A program made the translations under genes and the position numbers. Below the pieces are notes generated by a model. That model saw only the letters and a list, made by a program, of their open reading frames with translations, was not told the DNA's origin and searched no databases. Below, piece by piece: positions 14,752 to 23,493 of a DNA stretch of 64,000 nucleotides (positions are counted from its first letter, which is position 1; the number at the start of each line of letters is the position of its first letter). Source of the stretch: an uncultured Oscillospiraceae bacterium (lineage in GTDB: Bacteria > Bacillota > Clostridia > Oscillospirales > Oscillospiraceae). Location: assembly GCA_910588135.1 (NCBI GenBank), contig CAJUOT010000003.1, positions 1 through 64,000 on the forward strand, written 5' to 3'.

Positions 14752-15663
14752 TCACTCCAAACCATAACGGCTCAAAACCGCCTGGAACCAGTCGGGCAGG
14801 GGGGCGTCTACTGTCAGCCGCTCCCCGGTGGAGGGGTGGGTGAAGGTGAGCTGAGCGGCGTGGAGGCACTGGCCCGCCAGGCCGGGGACGGGCCTTTTCG
14901 CGCCGTACACCGTGTCCCCCAGCAGCGGGTGGCCCAGGTACGCCATGTGCACCCGGATCTGGTGGGTCCGCCCCGTCTCCAGGCGGCAGGTGAGGTGGCT
15001 GTGGCCGTTCTGGGTGTCGATGACCTGCCAGTGGGTCACCGCCTCCCGGCCGTCCGGGGTGACCGCCATCCGCTTGCGGTCGGTCCTGTGCCGCCCGATG
15101 GGGGCGGACACGGCGCCGCTGTCCTCCTTGAACGCCCCCACCGCCACGGCGTGGTACAGCCGGAACAGAGAGTGGTCCTGGAGCTGGGCGGCCAGGGACA
15201 GGTGGGCCCGGTCGTTTTTCGCCGCGATGATGAGGCCGGAGGTGTCCCGGTCGATGCGGTGGACAATGCCCGGGCGCAGCTCCCCGTTGATTCCGGACAG
15301 GGAATTTTTGCAGTGGTATAACAGCGCGTTGACCAGCGTGCCGTCCGGGTGACCCGGCGCGGGGTGGACCACCATGCCCACCGGCTTGTTCACCACGATC
15401 ACGTCATTGTCCTCATAGACCACGTCCAGGGGAATGTCCTGGGGAGTCAGGTCCACGCTCTGGGGCTGGGGCGGGGAGATGCGCACCTCGTCTCCTGGCT
15501 GGAGCTTTGTATTCTTTTTCAGCGGCGCGCCGTTCAGGGTGACCCGGCCCTCCTCCAGCCAGCGCACCGCCGCCGAGCGGGTGAGGCCGTCCAGGGCGGC
15601 GGCGATCACCGCGTCCGCCCGCCCCGGTTCAAGTACCGTCAGGGGGAAGCTCACCGGCTCCAT
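14752..15663 (-). CDS. RluA/RluD-family 23S rRNA pseudouridine synthase
   Basis: A 303-residue enzyme converting specific uridines in rRNA to pseudouridine. An N-terminal S4 RNA-binding domain (about 14-60, RSAAVRWLEEGRVTLNG) precedes the catalytic domain with VVNKPVGMVVHP and the signature HRIDRDTSGL, whose aspartate is catalytic. The GRTHQIRVH motif follows. The start at 15663 has AAAGGAGG upstream and overlaps the end of lspA by 35 bp; the lspA-rluD neighbourhood is common in Firmicutes. Which uridine is modified cannot be told from sequence. Confidence 0.93.
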   Translation of the reverse strand: MEPVSFPLTVLEPGRADAVIAAALDGLTRSAAVRWLEEGRVTLNGAPLKKNTKLQPGDEVRISPPQPQSVDLTPQDIPLDVVYEDNDVIVVNKPVGMVVHPAPGHPDGTLVNALLYHCKNSLSGINGELRPGIVHRIDRDTSGLIIAAKNDRAHLSLAAQLQDHSLFRLYHAVAVGAFKEDSGAVSAPIGRHRTDRKRMAVTPDGREAVTHWQVIDTQNGHSHLTCRLETGRTHQIRVHMAYLGHPLLGDTVYGAKRPVPGLAGQCLHAAQLTFTHPSTGERLTVDAPLPDWFQAVLSRYGLE

Positions 15664-16129
15664 CGTCCCGCGCCTCCTTTTTCCCGTCCCTGCCCACGTA
15701 GAGCCACACGTACAAAAACAGCAGGGGCACCCCCACGGTAATGCAGCAGTCGGCCACGTTGAACACGGCGAAGTCCATGAACACGGTCTGGAACATATCG
15801 GTGACAAAGCCGAACACCGCCCGGTCGATGAGGTTGCCCATCCCCCCGGCCAGCACCAGGGCGGCGGAGAACAGCCCCAGGCGGTTTTGGAAGAAGCCCT
15901 TGACGATGAGCCGGCACATGACCAGCACCACCACGGCAGAGGTGAGGGTGAGCAGCCAGGTGTGCTGGCGCAGCAGGGAGAAGGCCGCGCCGGTGTTCTG
16001 CACGTAGGTCAAGTCCAGCAGCCGGGGAATGAACGGGACAGACCCGCCCAGGGGGATGTTGGCGCGGACGAGGTATTTGACCAGTTGGTCAAGGGCCACC
16101 AGGGCGGCGGCCAGGATGGCGTAAAACAT
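15629..16129 (-). CDS. lspA: Lipoprotein signal peptidase (signal peptidase II)
   Basis: A 166-residue membrane aspartyl protease that cuts signal peptides from diacylglycerol-modified prolipoproteins. Four membrane helices are visible. The conserved QNTGAAFS, GNLIDR and FNVAD motifs are present, with the catalytic aspartates in the last two. It starts 4 bases after the HAD gene stop and overlaps the pseudouridine synthase gene. It would process the many lipoproteins encoded in this window (ApbE, the solute-binding proteins and others). The charged C-terminal tail is slightly longer than usual. Confidence 0.96.
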   Translation of the reverse strand: MFYAILAAALVALDQLVKYLVRANIPLGGSVPFIPRLLDLTYVQNTGAAFSLLRQHTWLLTLTSAVVVLVMCRLIVKGFFQNRLGLFSAALVLAGGMGNLIDRAVFGFVTDMFQTVFMDFAVFNVADCCITVGVPLLFLYVWLYVGRDGKKEARDDGAGELPPDGT

Positions 16130-16133
16130 GGGA

Positions 16134-16790
16134 TCAGCCTTTCTGATGGGAGAGATAGGGGATCACCTGGTCGAGGGAGGGGAGCACCGCCGCCGTCAGC
16201 GCCAGGATTGCCGGCTCCGGCGGCTTCAGGTCGGGCACGCAGATCACCGGGGTTCCGGCGGCGTGGGCGGCCTGGACGCCCGCCCCGCTGTCCTCCAGCA
16301 CCAGGCAGCGCTCCGGCGCCTGCCCCAGCTTTTCGCAGGCTTTCAAGAACACGTCGGGGGCGGGCTTGCCCCGCTCCACCTCCCCGGCGAACACGAACTG
16401 ACGGAAGTATTTTGTCACCCCGTGCTGGTCCAGCAGGTTCAGCGCCCGGTCCCGGGTGCTGGACGAGGCCACCGCAATCCCATAGCCCCCCCGTTCCAAA
16501 TAGTCCAGCAGCTCCCCGGCCCCCGGCTTCAGCACCACCCCTCTGGCGTGAAGCTCCCGCTCCATGGAGAACACCCGGTCCAGCCCCTCCTCCACCGTCC
16601 AGGGCAGGTTATATGCCTCAATCAGGTGGGCCACATTGGCGTCCTCCGGCTTGCCGCTGTACCCCTGAACATACTCCTCCAGGGTGATCGGACAGCCAAA
16701 GGGGGCCAGAATGTCCCTCAATATCTGATAGCAGATGGGCTCTGTGTCCACCAGCAGGCCGTCCAGGTCAAAAATCACCGCTTTTATCAT
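16134..16790 (-). CDS. HAD-family hydrolase (beta-phosphoglucomutase-like)
   Basis: A 218-residue HAD superfamily phosphatase or phosphomutase. Motif I DLDGLLVDTE with the nucleophilic aspartate is at residues 8-17. An all-alpha cap follows. Motif II (VASSSTRD), motif III lysine (GKPAPDVF) and motif IV (LVLEDSGAG) complete the set. The arrangement matches subfamily IA sugar-phosphate phosphatases such as YniC or phosphoglycolate-type enzymes. It sits 4 bases upstream of lspA in the same direction. Substrate not determinable. Confidence 0.9.
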   Translation of the reverse strand: MIKAVIFDLDGLLVDTEPICYQILRDILAPFGCPITLEEYVQGYSGKPEDANVAHLIEAYNLPWTVEEGLDRVFSMERELHARGVVLKPGAGELLDYLERGGYGIAVASSSTRDRALNLLDQHGVTKYFRQFVFAGEVERGKPAPDVFLKACEKLGQAPERCLVLEDSGAGVQAAHAAGTPVICVPDLKPPEPAILALTAAVLPSLDQVIPYLSHQKG

Positions 16791-16840
16791 CAGGTTTTCC
16801 TCCGTTCAGCGAATGTGCTTGAGCCGACCGGCCCCCGCGC

Positions 16841-17275
16841 CTACAGCCACTGGATAAACGCGGTCTTGTCGGCGCAGTTGTACCCGGCATGGGCGTAGAA
16901 GTCCAGCGTCTTTTGCTCCTTCGAGCCGGTGAGCAGCATCATTTTGTAGCAGTTTTGGCGCTCCGCCACGGCCCTTGCGTAGTCCAGACACTGGGTGGCA
17001 TAGCCCTTCCCCCGGTGATCGGAGTGGGTGACCACGTTTTCCACAAAGGCGTAGGGCCGGACGTTCCGGGTCAGGTTGGGGATAACCACGCAGACGCAGG
17101 AGGAGACCAGCTTCCCACCCACCTCGTTGACAATCAGGTGGTGGTTTTCGTCGGACAGAATCTGCTCCCAGGCCGCCGCCAAATGCGCCGAATGCTCCGG
17201 CACCGAAGTCTCATGGAGGGACAGGTATAATTCCAGGACCGCGTCCAGATCCCCGCGCCTTGCCTCGCGCACCAT
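16841..17275 (-). CDS. GNAT-family N-acetyltransferase
   Basis: A 144-residue single-domain acetyltransferase. The acetyl-CoA pyrophosphate loop is HRGKGYATQCL; the preceding strand FVENVVTHSDH and the closing FYAHAGYNCADKTAF are typical. The start at 17275 (MVREARRGD) has GAGGCGG upstream; an in-frame ATG at 17314 would run into the upstream hairpin. Target unknown. Confidence 0.82.
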   Translation of the reverse strand: MVREARRGDLDAVLELYLSLHETSVPEHSAHLAAAWEQILSDENHHLIVNEVGGKLVSSCVCVVIPNLTRNVRPYAFVENVVTHSDHRGKGYATQCLDYARAVAERQNCYKMMLLTGSKEQKTLDFYAHAGYNCADKTAFIQWL

Positions 17276-17299
17276 AAACGACCGCCTCACAAAATATAG

Positions 17300-17325
17300 C
17301 TGCCGGGGTCGCAAAACCCCGGCAG
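17300..17325 (-). terminator. Hairpin after the second GNAT gene
   Basis: A perfect 9-bp stem CTGCCGGGG/CCCCGGCAG followed on the minus strand by CTATATTTTG. Nearly the same stem recurs at 17910-17934. Confidence 0.65.
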
Positions 17326-17366
17326 TTATTATACCACAGCCTTTCTGATTTGGAAAGGGCCTCTAT

Positions 17367-17879
17367 TCAGGACATACCGAACTCTTTGGGGTAGACCACC
17401 GGGCCGCCGATGGGCCGGGCATCTTCCAGCAGCCGGATCGCCATAAAGTTCTCCGGTGGAAAGCCCTCGGGTATTTCGATGCCGAAGTCCGCCGCCGGAC
17501 GGTATCCCGCCCTGGGGTAGTAGGTCTCACTGCCCAGCACCAGGGAATAGGGGAAACCCAGCCCCGCCGCGATCTGGTGGCCCCGGGCCATCAGGGCGGT
17601 TCCCACCCCCTGCCTCTGATACGCGGGGCATACCGCCAGCGGGGCCAGGGCGAGGGCCTCGTCCCCGCCCACCTGGAGCCTTGTGAACAGGATATAGCCC
17701 GCCAATTCCCCGTTTTCCTCCGCCACCAGGGACAGCTCCGGGACAAAGGCGGAGCTTTTCCGCAGGGCCGTCACCAGATCCTGCTCGGTGCCGTCGGCGT
17801 GCTCGGCGGCGGCGAACGCCTCCCGAACCAAAGCGTAGACCGCATTATAATCTGCTGGCGTTTCTTGACGGATCAGCAT
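17367..17879 (-). CDS. GNAT-family N-acetyltransferase (YhbS-like)
   Basis: A 170-residue acetyltransferase of the COG3153 type. It has the CoA-binding loop YQRQGVGTALMARG and the downstream YYPRAGYRPAADFGI segment typical of this subfamily. It is transcribed alone between two near-identical hairpins. GGAGGG-like sequence precedes the ATG. Substrate unknown. Confidence 0.85.
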   Translation of the reverse strand: MLIRQETPADYNAVYALVREAFAAAEHADGTEQDLVTALRKSSAFVPELSLVAEENGELAGYILFTRLQVGGDEALALAPLAVCPAYQRQGVGTALMARGHQIAAGLGFPYSLVLGSETYYPRAGYRPAADFGIEIPEGFPPENFMAIRLLEDARPIGGPVVYPKEFGMS

Positions 17880-17901
17880 AGAATTATCCCTCCGTAATCA
17901 A

Positions 17902-17934
17902 AAAAATAGCTGCCGGGGCAATAAACCCCGGCAG
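17902..17934 (-). terminator. Terminator after nfnB
   Basis: On the minus strand the stem CTGCCGGGG/CCCCGGCAG is followed by CTATTTTTTT. It shares the same 9-bp stem with the hairpin at 17300-17325. Confidence 0.85.
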
Positions 17935-17951
17935 CGATTCTATCACACTTT

Positions 17952-19364
17952 TTACTGTTTGGAAAGGGTTTCGTCAATGGCCTTGGCGGCAGTCTTGCCC
18001 GCGCCCATGGCCAGGATGACGGTGGCCGCGCCGGTGACCGCGTCGCCCCCGGCGTACACGTTCTCCCGGCTGGTCAGGCCGTTCTCGTCGGCGATGATGC
18101 CGCCCCACTTCTCGGTGTCAAGCCCCTGGGTGGTGGACTTGATCAGCGGGTTGGGGCTGGTGCCCAGGGCCATGATGACGCAGTCCAGCTCGATGTCGAA
18201 CTGGCTGCCCTCCTTGACGATGGGGCGGCGGCGGCCGGAGGCGTCCGGCTCGCCCAGCTCCATCTCCACGCAGCGGATGCCGGACACCGAGCCGTTCCGG
18301 GGGTCCCGGGGGTCGTCCGGGTTGTGGTAGCCCAGGATTTCGGTGGGGTTGGTGAGGGTCTTGAAGATGATGCCCTCCTCCTTGGCGTGCTCCACCTCCT
18401 CGGCACGGGCGGGCAGCTCCGCCTCGCTCCGGCGGTAGACGATGTACACCTCGGCGCCCAGCCGCTTGGCGCAGCGGGCCGCGTCCATGGCCACGTTGCC
18501 GCCGCCCACCACCGCCACCCTCTGGCTGTGCTGGATGGGGGTGTCCGCCCCGTCCTTATAGGCCTTCATCAGGTTGATGCGGGTGAGGAACTCGTTGGCG
18601 GAGTAGACGCCCTTCAGGTTCTCGCCGGGGATGTTCATGAACTTGGGCAGGCCCGCGCCGGAGCCGATGAACACCGCCTCGAAGCCGTACTCCTCCTTCA
18701 GCTCGTCGATGGTGATGGCGCGGCCGATGACCATGTTGGTCTCCACCTTCACCCCCAGCTCCTTGAGGGTGTCCACCTCCTTCTGGACGATGGCTTTGGG
18801 CAGACGGAACTCGGGGATGCCGTACACCAGCACGCCCCCCGCCAGGTGCAGGGCCTCGAACACGGTGACGTCATAGCCCTTCCGGGCCAGGTCGCCCGCG
18901 CAGGTCAGGCCCGCGGGGCCGGAGCCGATGACGGCCACTTTATGCCCGTTGGGGGCGGGACGAACCGGCTTCTCGGTGGCGTTGGCGTTGTGCCAGTCGG
19001 CCACGAAGCGCTCCAGCCGGCCAATGCCCACCGGCTCGTTCTTGATGCCCCGGACGCACTTGGCCTCGCACTGGCTCTCCTGGGGGCACACGCGGCCGCA
19101 CACGGCGGGCAGGGCGGAGTCCTTGGCGATGATCTGGTAAGCGGCTTCAAAATCGCCCTCGGCCACCTTGGCGATGAACTCCGGGATGTGGATTTTCACC
19201 GGGCAGCCGGCCACGCAGGGCATATTTTTGCAGTTGAGGCACCGCTGGGCCTCGTCGATGGCCTGCTCCCTGGTGTAGCCCAGGGCCACCTCGTTGAAGT
19301 TGGCGGCGCGGACCTGGGGGTCCTGGTGGGGCATGGGGTTTTTATCCGGTCTCATGTTAGGCAT
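17952..19364 (-). CDS. nfnB: NfnB / NADPH-dependent glutamate synthase small-subunit-like flavoprotein
   Basis: A 470-residue iron-sulfur flavoprotein. The N-terminus binds two [4Fe-4S] clusters (C42, C45, C50, C54 and C89, C93, C99, C103). Two Rossmann domains follow for FAD (VIGSGPAGLTCAGDLA) and NADPH (VVGGGNVAMDAARCA). Such proteins work either as a glutamate synthase small subunit or as NfnB. The partner directly upstream is an NfnA homologue rather than a GltB large subunit, which favours the electron-bifurcating reduced ferredoxin-dependent NADPH:NAD oxidoreductase. The start lies 1 base after the nfnA stop codon. A frequent database name is gltA. Confidence 0.88.
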   Translation of the reverse strand: MPNMRPDKNPMPHQDPQVRAANFNEVALGYTREQAIDEAQRCLNCKNMPCVAGCPVKIHIPEFIAKVAEGDFEAAYQIIAKDSALPAVCGRVCPQESQCEAKCVRGIKNEPVGIGRLERFVADWHNANATEKPVRPAPNGHKVAVIGSGPAGLTCAGDLARKGYDVTVFEALHLAGGVLVYGIPEFRLPKAIVQKEVDTLKELGVKVETNMVIGRAITIDELKEEYGFEAVFIGSGAGLPKFMNIPGENLKGVYSANEFLTRINLMKAYKDGADTPIQHSQRVAVVGGGNVAMDAARCAKRLGAEVYIVYRRSEAELPARAEEVEHAKEEGIIFKTLTNPTEILGYHNPDDPRDPRNGSVSGIRCVEMELGEPDASGRRRPIVKEGSQFDIELDCVIMALGTSPNPLIKSTTQGLDTEKWGGIIADENGLTSRENVYAGGDAVTGAATVILAMGAGKTAAKAIDETLSKQ

Positions 19365-19365
19365 A

Positions 19366-20208
19366 TCACTTTACCTCCTGCTTGAACAGGTTGCACGCCT
19401 CTTCATAGGCGTGGCGCTCAAAGTCCTTGTACATGGCGCCCCGGGCCATGGCCTCGTCGAAGTCCACCTTGTGGCCGTCGAACTCCGGGCCGTCCACGCA
19501 GGCGAACTTGGTCTCGCCGCCCACGGACAGGCGGCAGCCGCCGCACATCCCGGTGCCGTCGATCATGATGGGGTTCATGGACACCACGGTGGGGATGTCG
19601 TACTGCTTCGTCAGCTGGCAGACAAACTTCATCATAATCACCGGGCCGATGGTGATGACCCGGTCGTACTGGGCCCCCGCCTCGATCTGCTCTTTCAGCA
19701 GGTCGGTGACCAGGGCCTTCTTGCCGTAGGAGCCGTCGTCGGTGCCGATGATGAGGTTGGTGGAGGCGGCCTTGAACTCGTCCTCCAGGATCACCAGATC
19801 CTTGTTGCGGAAGCCCACGATCAGGTCCACGTGGCAGCCCACGTCGTGGAGCTTTTTCGCCACAGGGTAGGCGATGGCGGTGCCCACGCCGCCGCCCACC
19901 ACGGCCACGCGCTTGAGGCCCTCGGTCTCGGTGGCGCGGCCCAGGGGACCCACGAAGTCCTGGAGGAATTCCCCCTCCTGCTTGTGGTTGAGCTTCTCCG
20001 TGGTGGCCCCCACCACCTGATAGATGATGGTGACGGTGCCGGCCTTGCGGTCGAAGTCGGCGATGGTCAGGGGGATGCGCTCCCCCTCCTCGTCCACCCG
20101 GAGGATGATGAACTGGCCGGGCTCCGCTTTCCGGGCCACGGCGGGGGCCTCGATCTCCATCAGGGACACGGTGGGATTGAGCACCCGTTTCTTGACGATC
20201 CGATACAT
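19366..20208 (-). CDS. nfnA: NfnA: FAD/NAD-binding [2Fe-2S] subunit (sulfide/dihydroorotate dehydrogenase-like)
   Basis: A 280-residue ferredoxin-NADP reductase-type protein. An FAD-binding barrel (IPLTIADFD) is followed by a nucleotide domain with VGGGVGTAIAYP. A C-terminal [2Fe-2S] site has C222, C225 and C237, with D217 as a likely fourth ligand. With NfnB it should couple NADH and ferredoxin oxidation to NADPH formation by flavin-based electron bifurcation, balancing redox in fermentation. AAGAGGAGA lies before the ATG. Its promoter carries an inverted repeat over the -10 box, suggesting redox-responsive control. Confidence 0.9.
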   Translation of the reverse strand: MYRIVKKRVLNPTVSLMEIEAPAVARKAEPGQFIILRVDEEGERIPLTIADFDRKAGTVTIIYQVVGATTEKLNHKQEGEFLQDFVGPLGRATETEGLKRVAVVGGGVGTAIAYPVAKKLHDVGCHVDLIVGFRNKDLVILEDEFKAASTNLIIGTDDGSYGKKALVTDLLKEQIEAGAQYDRVITIGPVIMMKFVCQLTKQYDIPTVVSMNPIMIDGTGMCGGCRLSVGGETKFACVDGPEFDGHKVDFDEAMARGAMYKDFERHAYEEACNLFKQEVK

Positions 20209-20275
20209 AGCTTCTCCTCTTTCCTATGGATATCCCAAGCATCAGCGCCCCGGACCCGCCGGTACGCCATTGGCC

Positions 20276-20314
20276 GATTGTGAATATTGTAACACAATCT
20301 CTCCTGCCCGTCAA
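20276..20314 (-). promoter_or_regulatory. nfnAB promoter with overlapping inverted repeat
   Basis: On the minus strand TTGACG (20314-20309), 17 bp, then TACAAT (20291-20286). GATTGTG (20276-20282) and CACAATC (20293-20299) form an inverted repeat with a 10-bp spacer over the -10 and start site. The half-sites resemble those of Rex redox repressors, but the spacing is 2 bp longer than the usual Rex site. Confidence 0.65.
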
Positions 20315-20374
20315 TTTGATTTCGCTGGAAAGTGTCCGGGGGCAAAGCTCCGCTTTCTAGGCGGAAACAGGCGT

Positions 20375-20407
20375 CGAGGCCAGGAGCCCCCTGGGCTCCT
20401 GGCCTCG
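20375..20407. terminator. Strong hairpin after the flavin reductase gene
   Basis: A perfect 15-bp stem (CGAGGCCAGGAGCCC with its complement at 20393-20407) and a 3-base loop. It has no clean T-run on the minus strand but lies just past the stop codon of the leftward gene. Confidence 0.6.
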
Positions 20408-20441
20408 ATGTTCTTTATCCTGCCGGACGGCCGCCCATCGC

Positions 20442-21089
20442 TCAAACCTTGTAGTAGGACGGTTTCTCTGCCTCCCGGACAAAGCTTGTGCGGGTTCGGC
20501 TGGGATATTGCGGGGCGGGGATGTTGGCCGCGGAAATGCACTTCAGCATCCACGCCATGTTTTTGCCCAGGACGGCCAGGACCTCAAGGCCCTCCTTGTC
20601 CTCCTGCTGCTCCTCCGGCACAAACCCGTGGAGCATGGGCCAGTAGCTGGAGGAGACGATATGCATCATGGTGTTGGTGAAATACAGGTTCAGCCGGTTG
20701 AGCGTGGCGGTGGCCCCCGCCCGGCGCAGGGTGGTGACCGAGGCGCCCAGCTTGTGGTGGAGCTGTTCATTGATGGGGTAGAAGGCCCGGTCCAGGAAGG
20801 CGGTGAAGGCGCCGTTCGGCCCGCCGAAGTAACAGGGCGCGCCCAGGATAATCCCGTCGGCGGCCAGAAGCTTCTCGCTGCACTCGCTCACCCGGTCTTT
20901 GATGGCGCAGAGGCTCCCCGGGTGGGTCTTGCAGTACATACATCCCGTACAGCCCTGGACGGGGCCGGGGCCGATGTGGAAGATCTCCGTCTCAATTCCC
21001 TCTTCAGCCAGCGCGTTTTCCACGATGCGCAGGGCGTGGAAGGTGCTGCCGTTTTTGTGGGGGCTGCCGTTGATGAGCAAAACTTTCAT
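20442..21089 (-). CDS. Flavodoxin-fold NAD(P)H-dependent FMN reductase-like protein
   Basis: A 215-residue protein with the flavin phosphate loop INGSPHKNGST at the N-terminus. A CTGCMYCKTHPG cysteine motif follows at about 47, typical of iron-sulfur flavoprotein-like FMN reductases. APCYFGGPNGAFTAFLDR is the second flavin contact. It starts 16 bp after the TRAP substrate-binding gene on the same strand, so it is probably the last gene of that operon. AGGAGCG precedes the ATG. A role in reducing a substrate or maintaining flavins is possible; the substrate is unknown. Confidence 0.82.
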   Translation of the reverse strand: MKVLLINGSPHKNGSTFHALRIVENALAEEGIETEIFHIGPGPVQGCTGCMYCKTHPGSLCAIKDRVSECSEKLLAADGIILGAPCYFGGPNGAFTAFLDRAFYPINEQLHHKLGASVTTLRRAGATATLNRLNLYFTNTMMHIVSSSYWPMLHGFVPEEQQEDKEGLEVLAVLGKNMAWMLKCISAANIPAPQYPSRTRTSFVREAEKPSYYKV

Positions 21090-21105
21090 GCTGACCCGCT
21101 CCTAA

Positions 21106-22164
21106 TCATTGAATGCTGTCAATCTCTTCCTGGGTGGTCACAGTCCACGTGGACTGGAAGAATTTCTCGCGCACCGGCGCCGACTTCTCCTGGAACGCCT
21201 TCAGGTCAAAGTCGCTGAAGGTGACGCCGGCGGCCTTCATATCGGAGATCATTTGCGCCTCGCTGGCCTTGTTGAGCTCGGTGCCGTAATCCGCGGCCTC
21301 CTCAACGGCTTCGTCTATCATGGCCTTGTAGGCATCGGGAAGTCCCTGGTAAAGATCCTCCCGCATACTCCATAAGAGCGTGGTATAGAAGTGGTTCGTA
21401 TTGGCCACATACTTGGCCACCTCGTAAAACTTAAAGGTGTTCATCTGCTCCACGGTAGCGGTGGTGGAGTTGACGGCGCTGGTCTGAAGGGCGGTAAAAA
21501 CCTCGGACATTGCCATGGGCGCGGTGGTGGCCCCGGCGGCGGCAAAGGACTCCAGGTAGGGCGCGGAGGAGGGCATACGGATGGTCAGGCTGGGGAAGTC
21601 GGCCACAGAGTGGACGGGAATGGTGGAAATCACGCAGCGGTAACCGATCTCAATGATGTCCATCTGCCGGATGTTCGCTTTTTTCAGCTCCTCGCGGGCA
21701 CCGTCGCCGATCTTGCTCTCCAGCACGGCAATATAGTGGTCCTTATCCCGGTAGAGGAAGGGGGCGTCAAAGAAGGAGTAGGCAGGCGCGTAGGTGGGGA
21801 TGAGCACGATGCCGGTGACGGCCATATCCACGTCGCCGATCTCCATCAGCTCGCCCAGATCCCCGTCGCTGCCCAGGGCGCCGTCCGTGTACAGCTCCAC
21901 TTTGAATTTCCCGCCGGATTTTTCGGCCATGGTCTCCTTGAACCGCTCCATGGCTTTGGCCACGCTGCTGCCCTGGGCGTAGGTCGTGGCGAATTTGATG
22001 GTGACCTCCTCCAGCTCCGCGGCCGGGCCGGCGGCGGGGGCGGAGCTCCCCGCCGGGGGCTGGGACGCCGGCGCCTGGCTGGGCTTGGCGGCACTTTGAC
22101 AGGCGGCAAGAGAGAGCAGGAGCTGCAGAGCCAGAATCAGGGCGGTCAATCGTTTCGCTTTCAT
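21106..22164 (-). CDS. TRAP transporter solute-binding lipoprotein (DctP family)
   Basis: A 352-residue lipoprotein with lipobox LSLAAC and a Pro/Ala-rich linker to about 50, then the DctP fold (FATTYAQGSSVAKAMERF, NSTTATVEQMNTFKFYEVAKY). The TRAP family usually binds an organic acid or sugar acid through an arginine; the IRMPSSAPYLESF segment is where it lies in the family. The ATG at 22164 was chosen because AAAGGAG is 9 bases away; the ATG two codons earlier is too close. It is the third transporter gene of a Gfo-DctQ-DctM-DctP operon. Confidence 0.9.
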   Translation of the reverse strand: MKAKRLTALILALQLLLSLAACQSAAKPSQAPASQPPAGSSAPAAGPAAELEEVTIKFATTYAQGSSVAKAMERFKETMAEKSGGKFKVELYTDGALGSDGDLGELMEIGDVDMAVTGIVLIPTYAPAYSFFDAPFLYRDKDHYIAVLESKIGDGAREELKKANIRQMDIIEIGYRCVISTIPVHSVADFPSLTIRMPSSAPYLESFAAAGATTAPMAMSEVFTALQTSAVNSTTATVEQMNTFKFYEVAKYVANTNHFYTTLLWSMREDLYQGLPDAYKAMIDEAVEEAADYGTELNKASEAQMISDMKAAGVTFSDFDLKAFQEKSAPVREKFFQSTWTVTTQEEIDSIQ

Positions 22165-22206
22165 CTTCATGTTCTCCTTTTCTTTTTAATTTCCTGCGAC
22201 ATGGCG

Positions 22207-23493
22207 TCAACTCAGCAGACCCATCACGCCGGGCAGCCATGTGACAAGCGGTGGGAAGATCAGAATGATGATGTCTATGATCAGCAGGGGCAGGATAAAG
22301 GGCAGGCATGACTTGATAATGTAGGCCATGGGCCGCTTGGTGTGGCGCTGCATGATGAACAGCACCATTCCGAAAGGCGGGGTCATCACGCCGATCATCA
22401 GCGTCAGGACCATAATGATGCCAAAGTGGAGGGGATCGATGGAAGACTGCCCCAGAATGGGGAGCAGCGTGCTCCCCAGAACCATGATCGCGGCGTTGCA
22501 GTCCATAAAGCAGCCTACAATCAGCAGAAACACCACCAGAATCAGGCCCACGATCACCCGGTCCCTGGAAATTGTCCCGATCATGGCGGCAATATTTGTG
22601 GCAATATTGGCCCGGGTAATCAGGTAGCCGTATACCGTCGCCATGCCCGCGACCAGCAGAATGGCGCCGGAGTCCTCCACGGTCTCCTTCACGATCTCTT
22701 TGAACGAATTCCAGGTCAGCTCCCCCATGCACAGGGTGAGGACGGTGGAATAGACCGCCGCGGCGGCGGCCGCCTCGGTGGGGGTGAAGAAACCGGACAT
22801 GATCCCGCCCAGAATAATTACCGGGGTCATCAGCGAGAAGAAGGACCGGCGCAGCTCTTTCCAGGCGCGCCTGATGGAAAACCGCCCCGTCTTCTGCATG
22901 CCGTGGCGGCGGGCATAAATTTCCACATAGAGCATCATGGCCAGGACCATCAGGACGCCGGGGATGATCCCGCCGATGAGGAGGCCGCCGATGGACGCGC
23001 CTGTTATCATCCCATAGAGCACCAGGGGGAGGCTGGGCGGGATAATGGGGCCCAGGGTGGAAGAGGCCGCGGTGATGCCGATGGAAAAGTCGTCGGGGTA
23101 TCCCCCCTCCTTCATGGCGGACAATTCGATGGCGCCCAGGCCGGCCGCGTCGGAGGCGGCGGTTCCGGACATCCCCGCGAATATGGCGCTGGACACCACG
23201 TTCACATGGCCCAGCCCGCCCCGGAACCCGCCCACCAGGGCGCTGGCAAAGCTGAAAATGCGGTTGGAAATGCTGCCCACGTTCATCACCTTTCCCACAT
23301 AGAGGAACAGGGGCACGGACAGCAGCAGAAAGTTATCCAGGCCCGCGCTGAGCCGCTGCGCCAGGAACGCGGCGGAAAAGTCAGGGCCGCGCTCCATGAG
23401 GGAGAGGACGATGGAGGTTCCGCCAATGCCAAAGCCCACAGGAACCGCCAGGATCAGAAACGCGATCAGCAAAAGCAGATATATGACGGTCAC
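22207..23493 (-). CDS. TRAP transporter large permease (DctM family)
   Basis: A 428-residue polytopic protein with about 12 hydrophobic helices, beginning VTVIYLLLLIAFLILAVPVG after a GTG start. It carries the conserved SGTAASDAAGLGAIE and PPSLPLVLYG regions of the DctM core, which moves solute with sodium ions across the membrane. The start at 23493 overlaps the stop of the small permease gene by 4 bases (GTGA), and GGAGGGAG lies 7 bases upstream, so translation is probably coupled. A longer in-frame reading is only a shadow over dctQ. Confidence 0.92.
   Translation of the reverse strand: MTVIYLLLLIAFLILAVPVGFGIGGTSIVLSLMERGPDFSAAFLAQRLSAGLDNFLLLSVPLFLYVGKVMNVGSISNRIFSFASALVGGFRGGLGHVNVVSSAIFAGMSGTAASDAAGLGAIELSAMKEGGYPDDFSIGITAASSTLGPIIPPSLPLVLYGMITGASIGGLLIGGIIPGVLMVLAMMLYVEIYARRHGMQKTGRFSIRRAWKELRRSFFSLMTPVIILGGIMSGFFTPTEAAAAAAVYSTVLTLCMGELTWNSFKEIVKETVEDSGAILLVAGMATVYGYLITRANIATNIAAMIGTISRDRVIVGLILVVFLLIVGCFMDCNAAIMVLGSTLLPILGQSSIDPLHFGIIMVLTLMIGVMTPPFGMVLFIMQRHTKRPMAYIIKSCLPFILPLLIIDIIILIFPPLVTWLPGVMGLLS

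Noticed and set aside
20276..20299. A canonical Rex operator
   Set aside because: The half-sites fit, but the spacer is 10 bp rather than 8, so I list it only as an inverted repeat.
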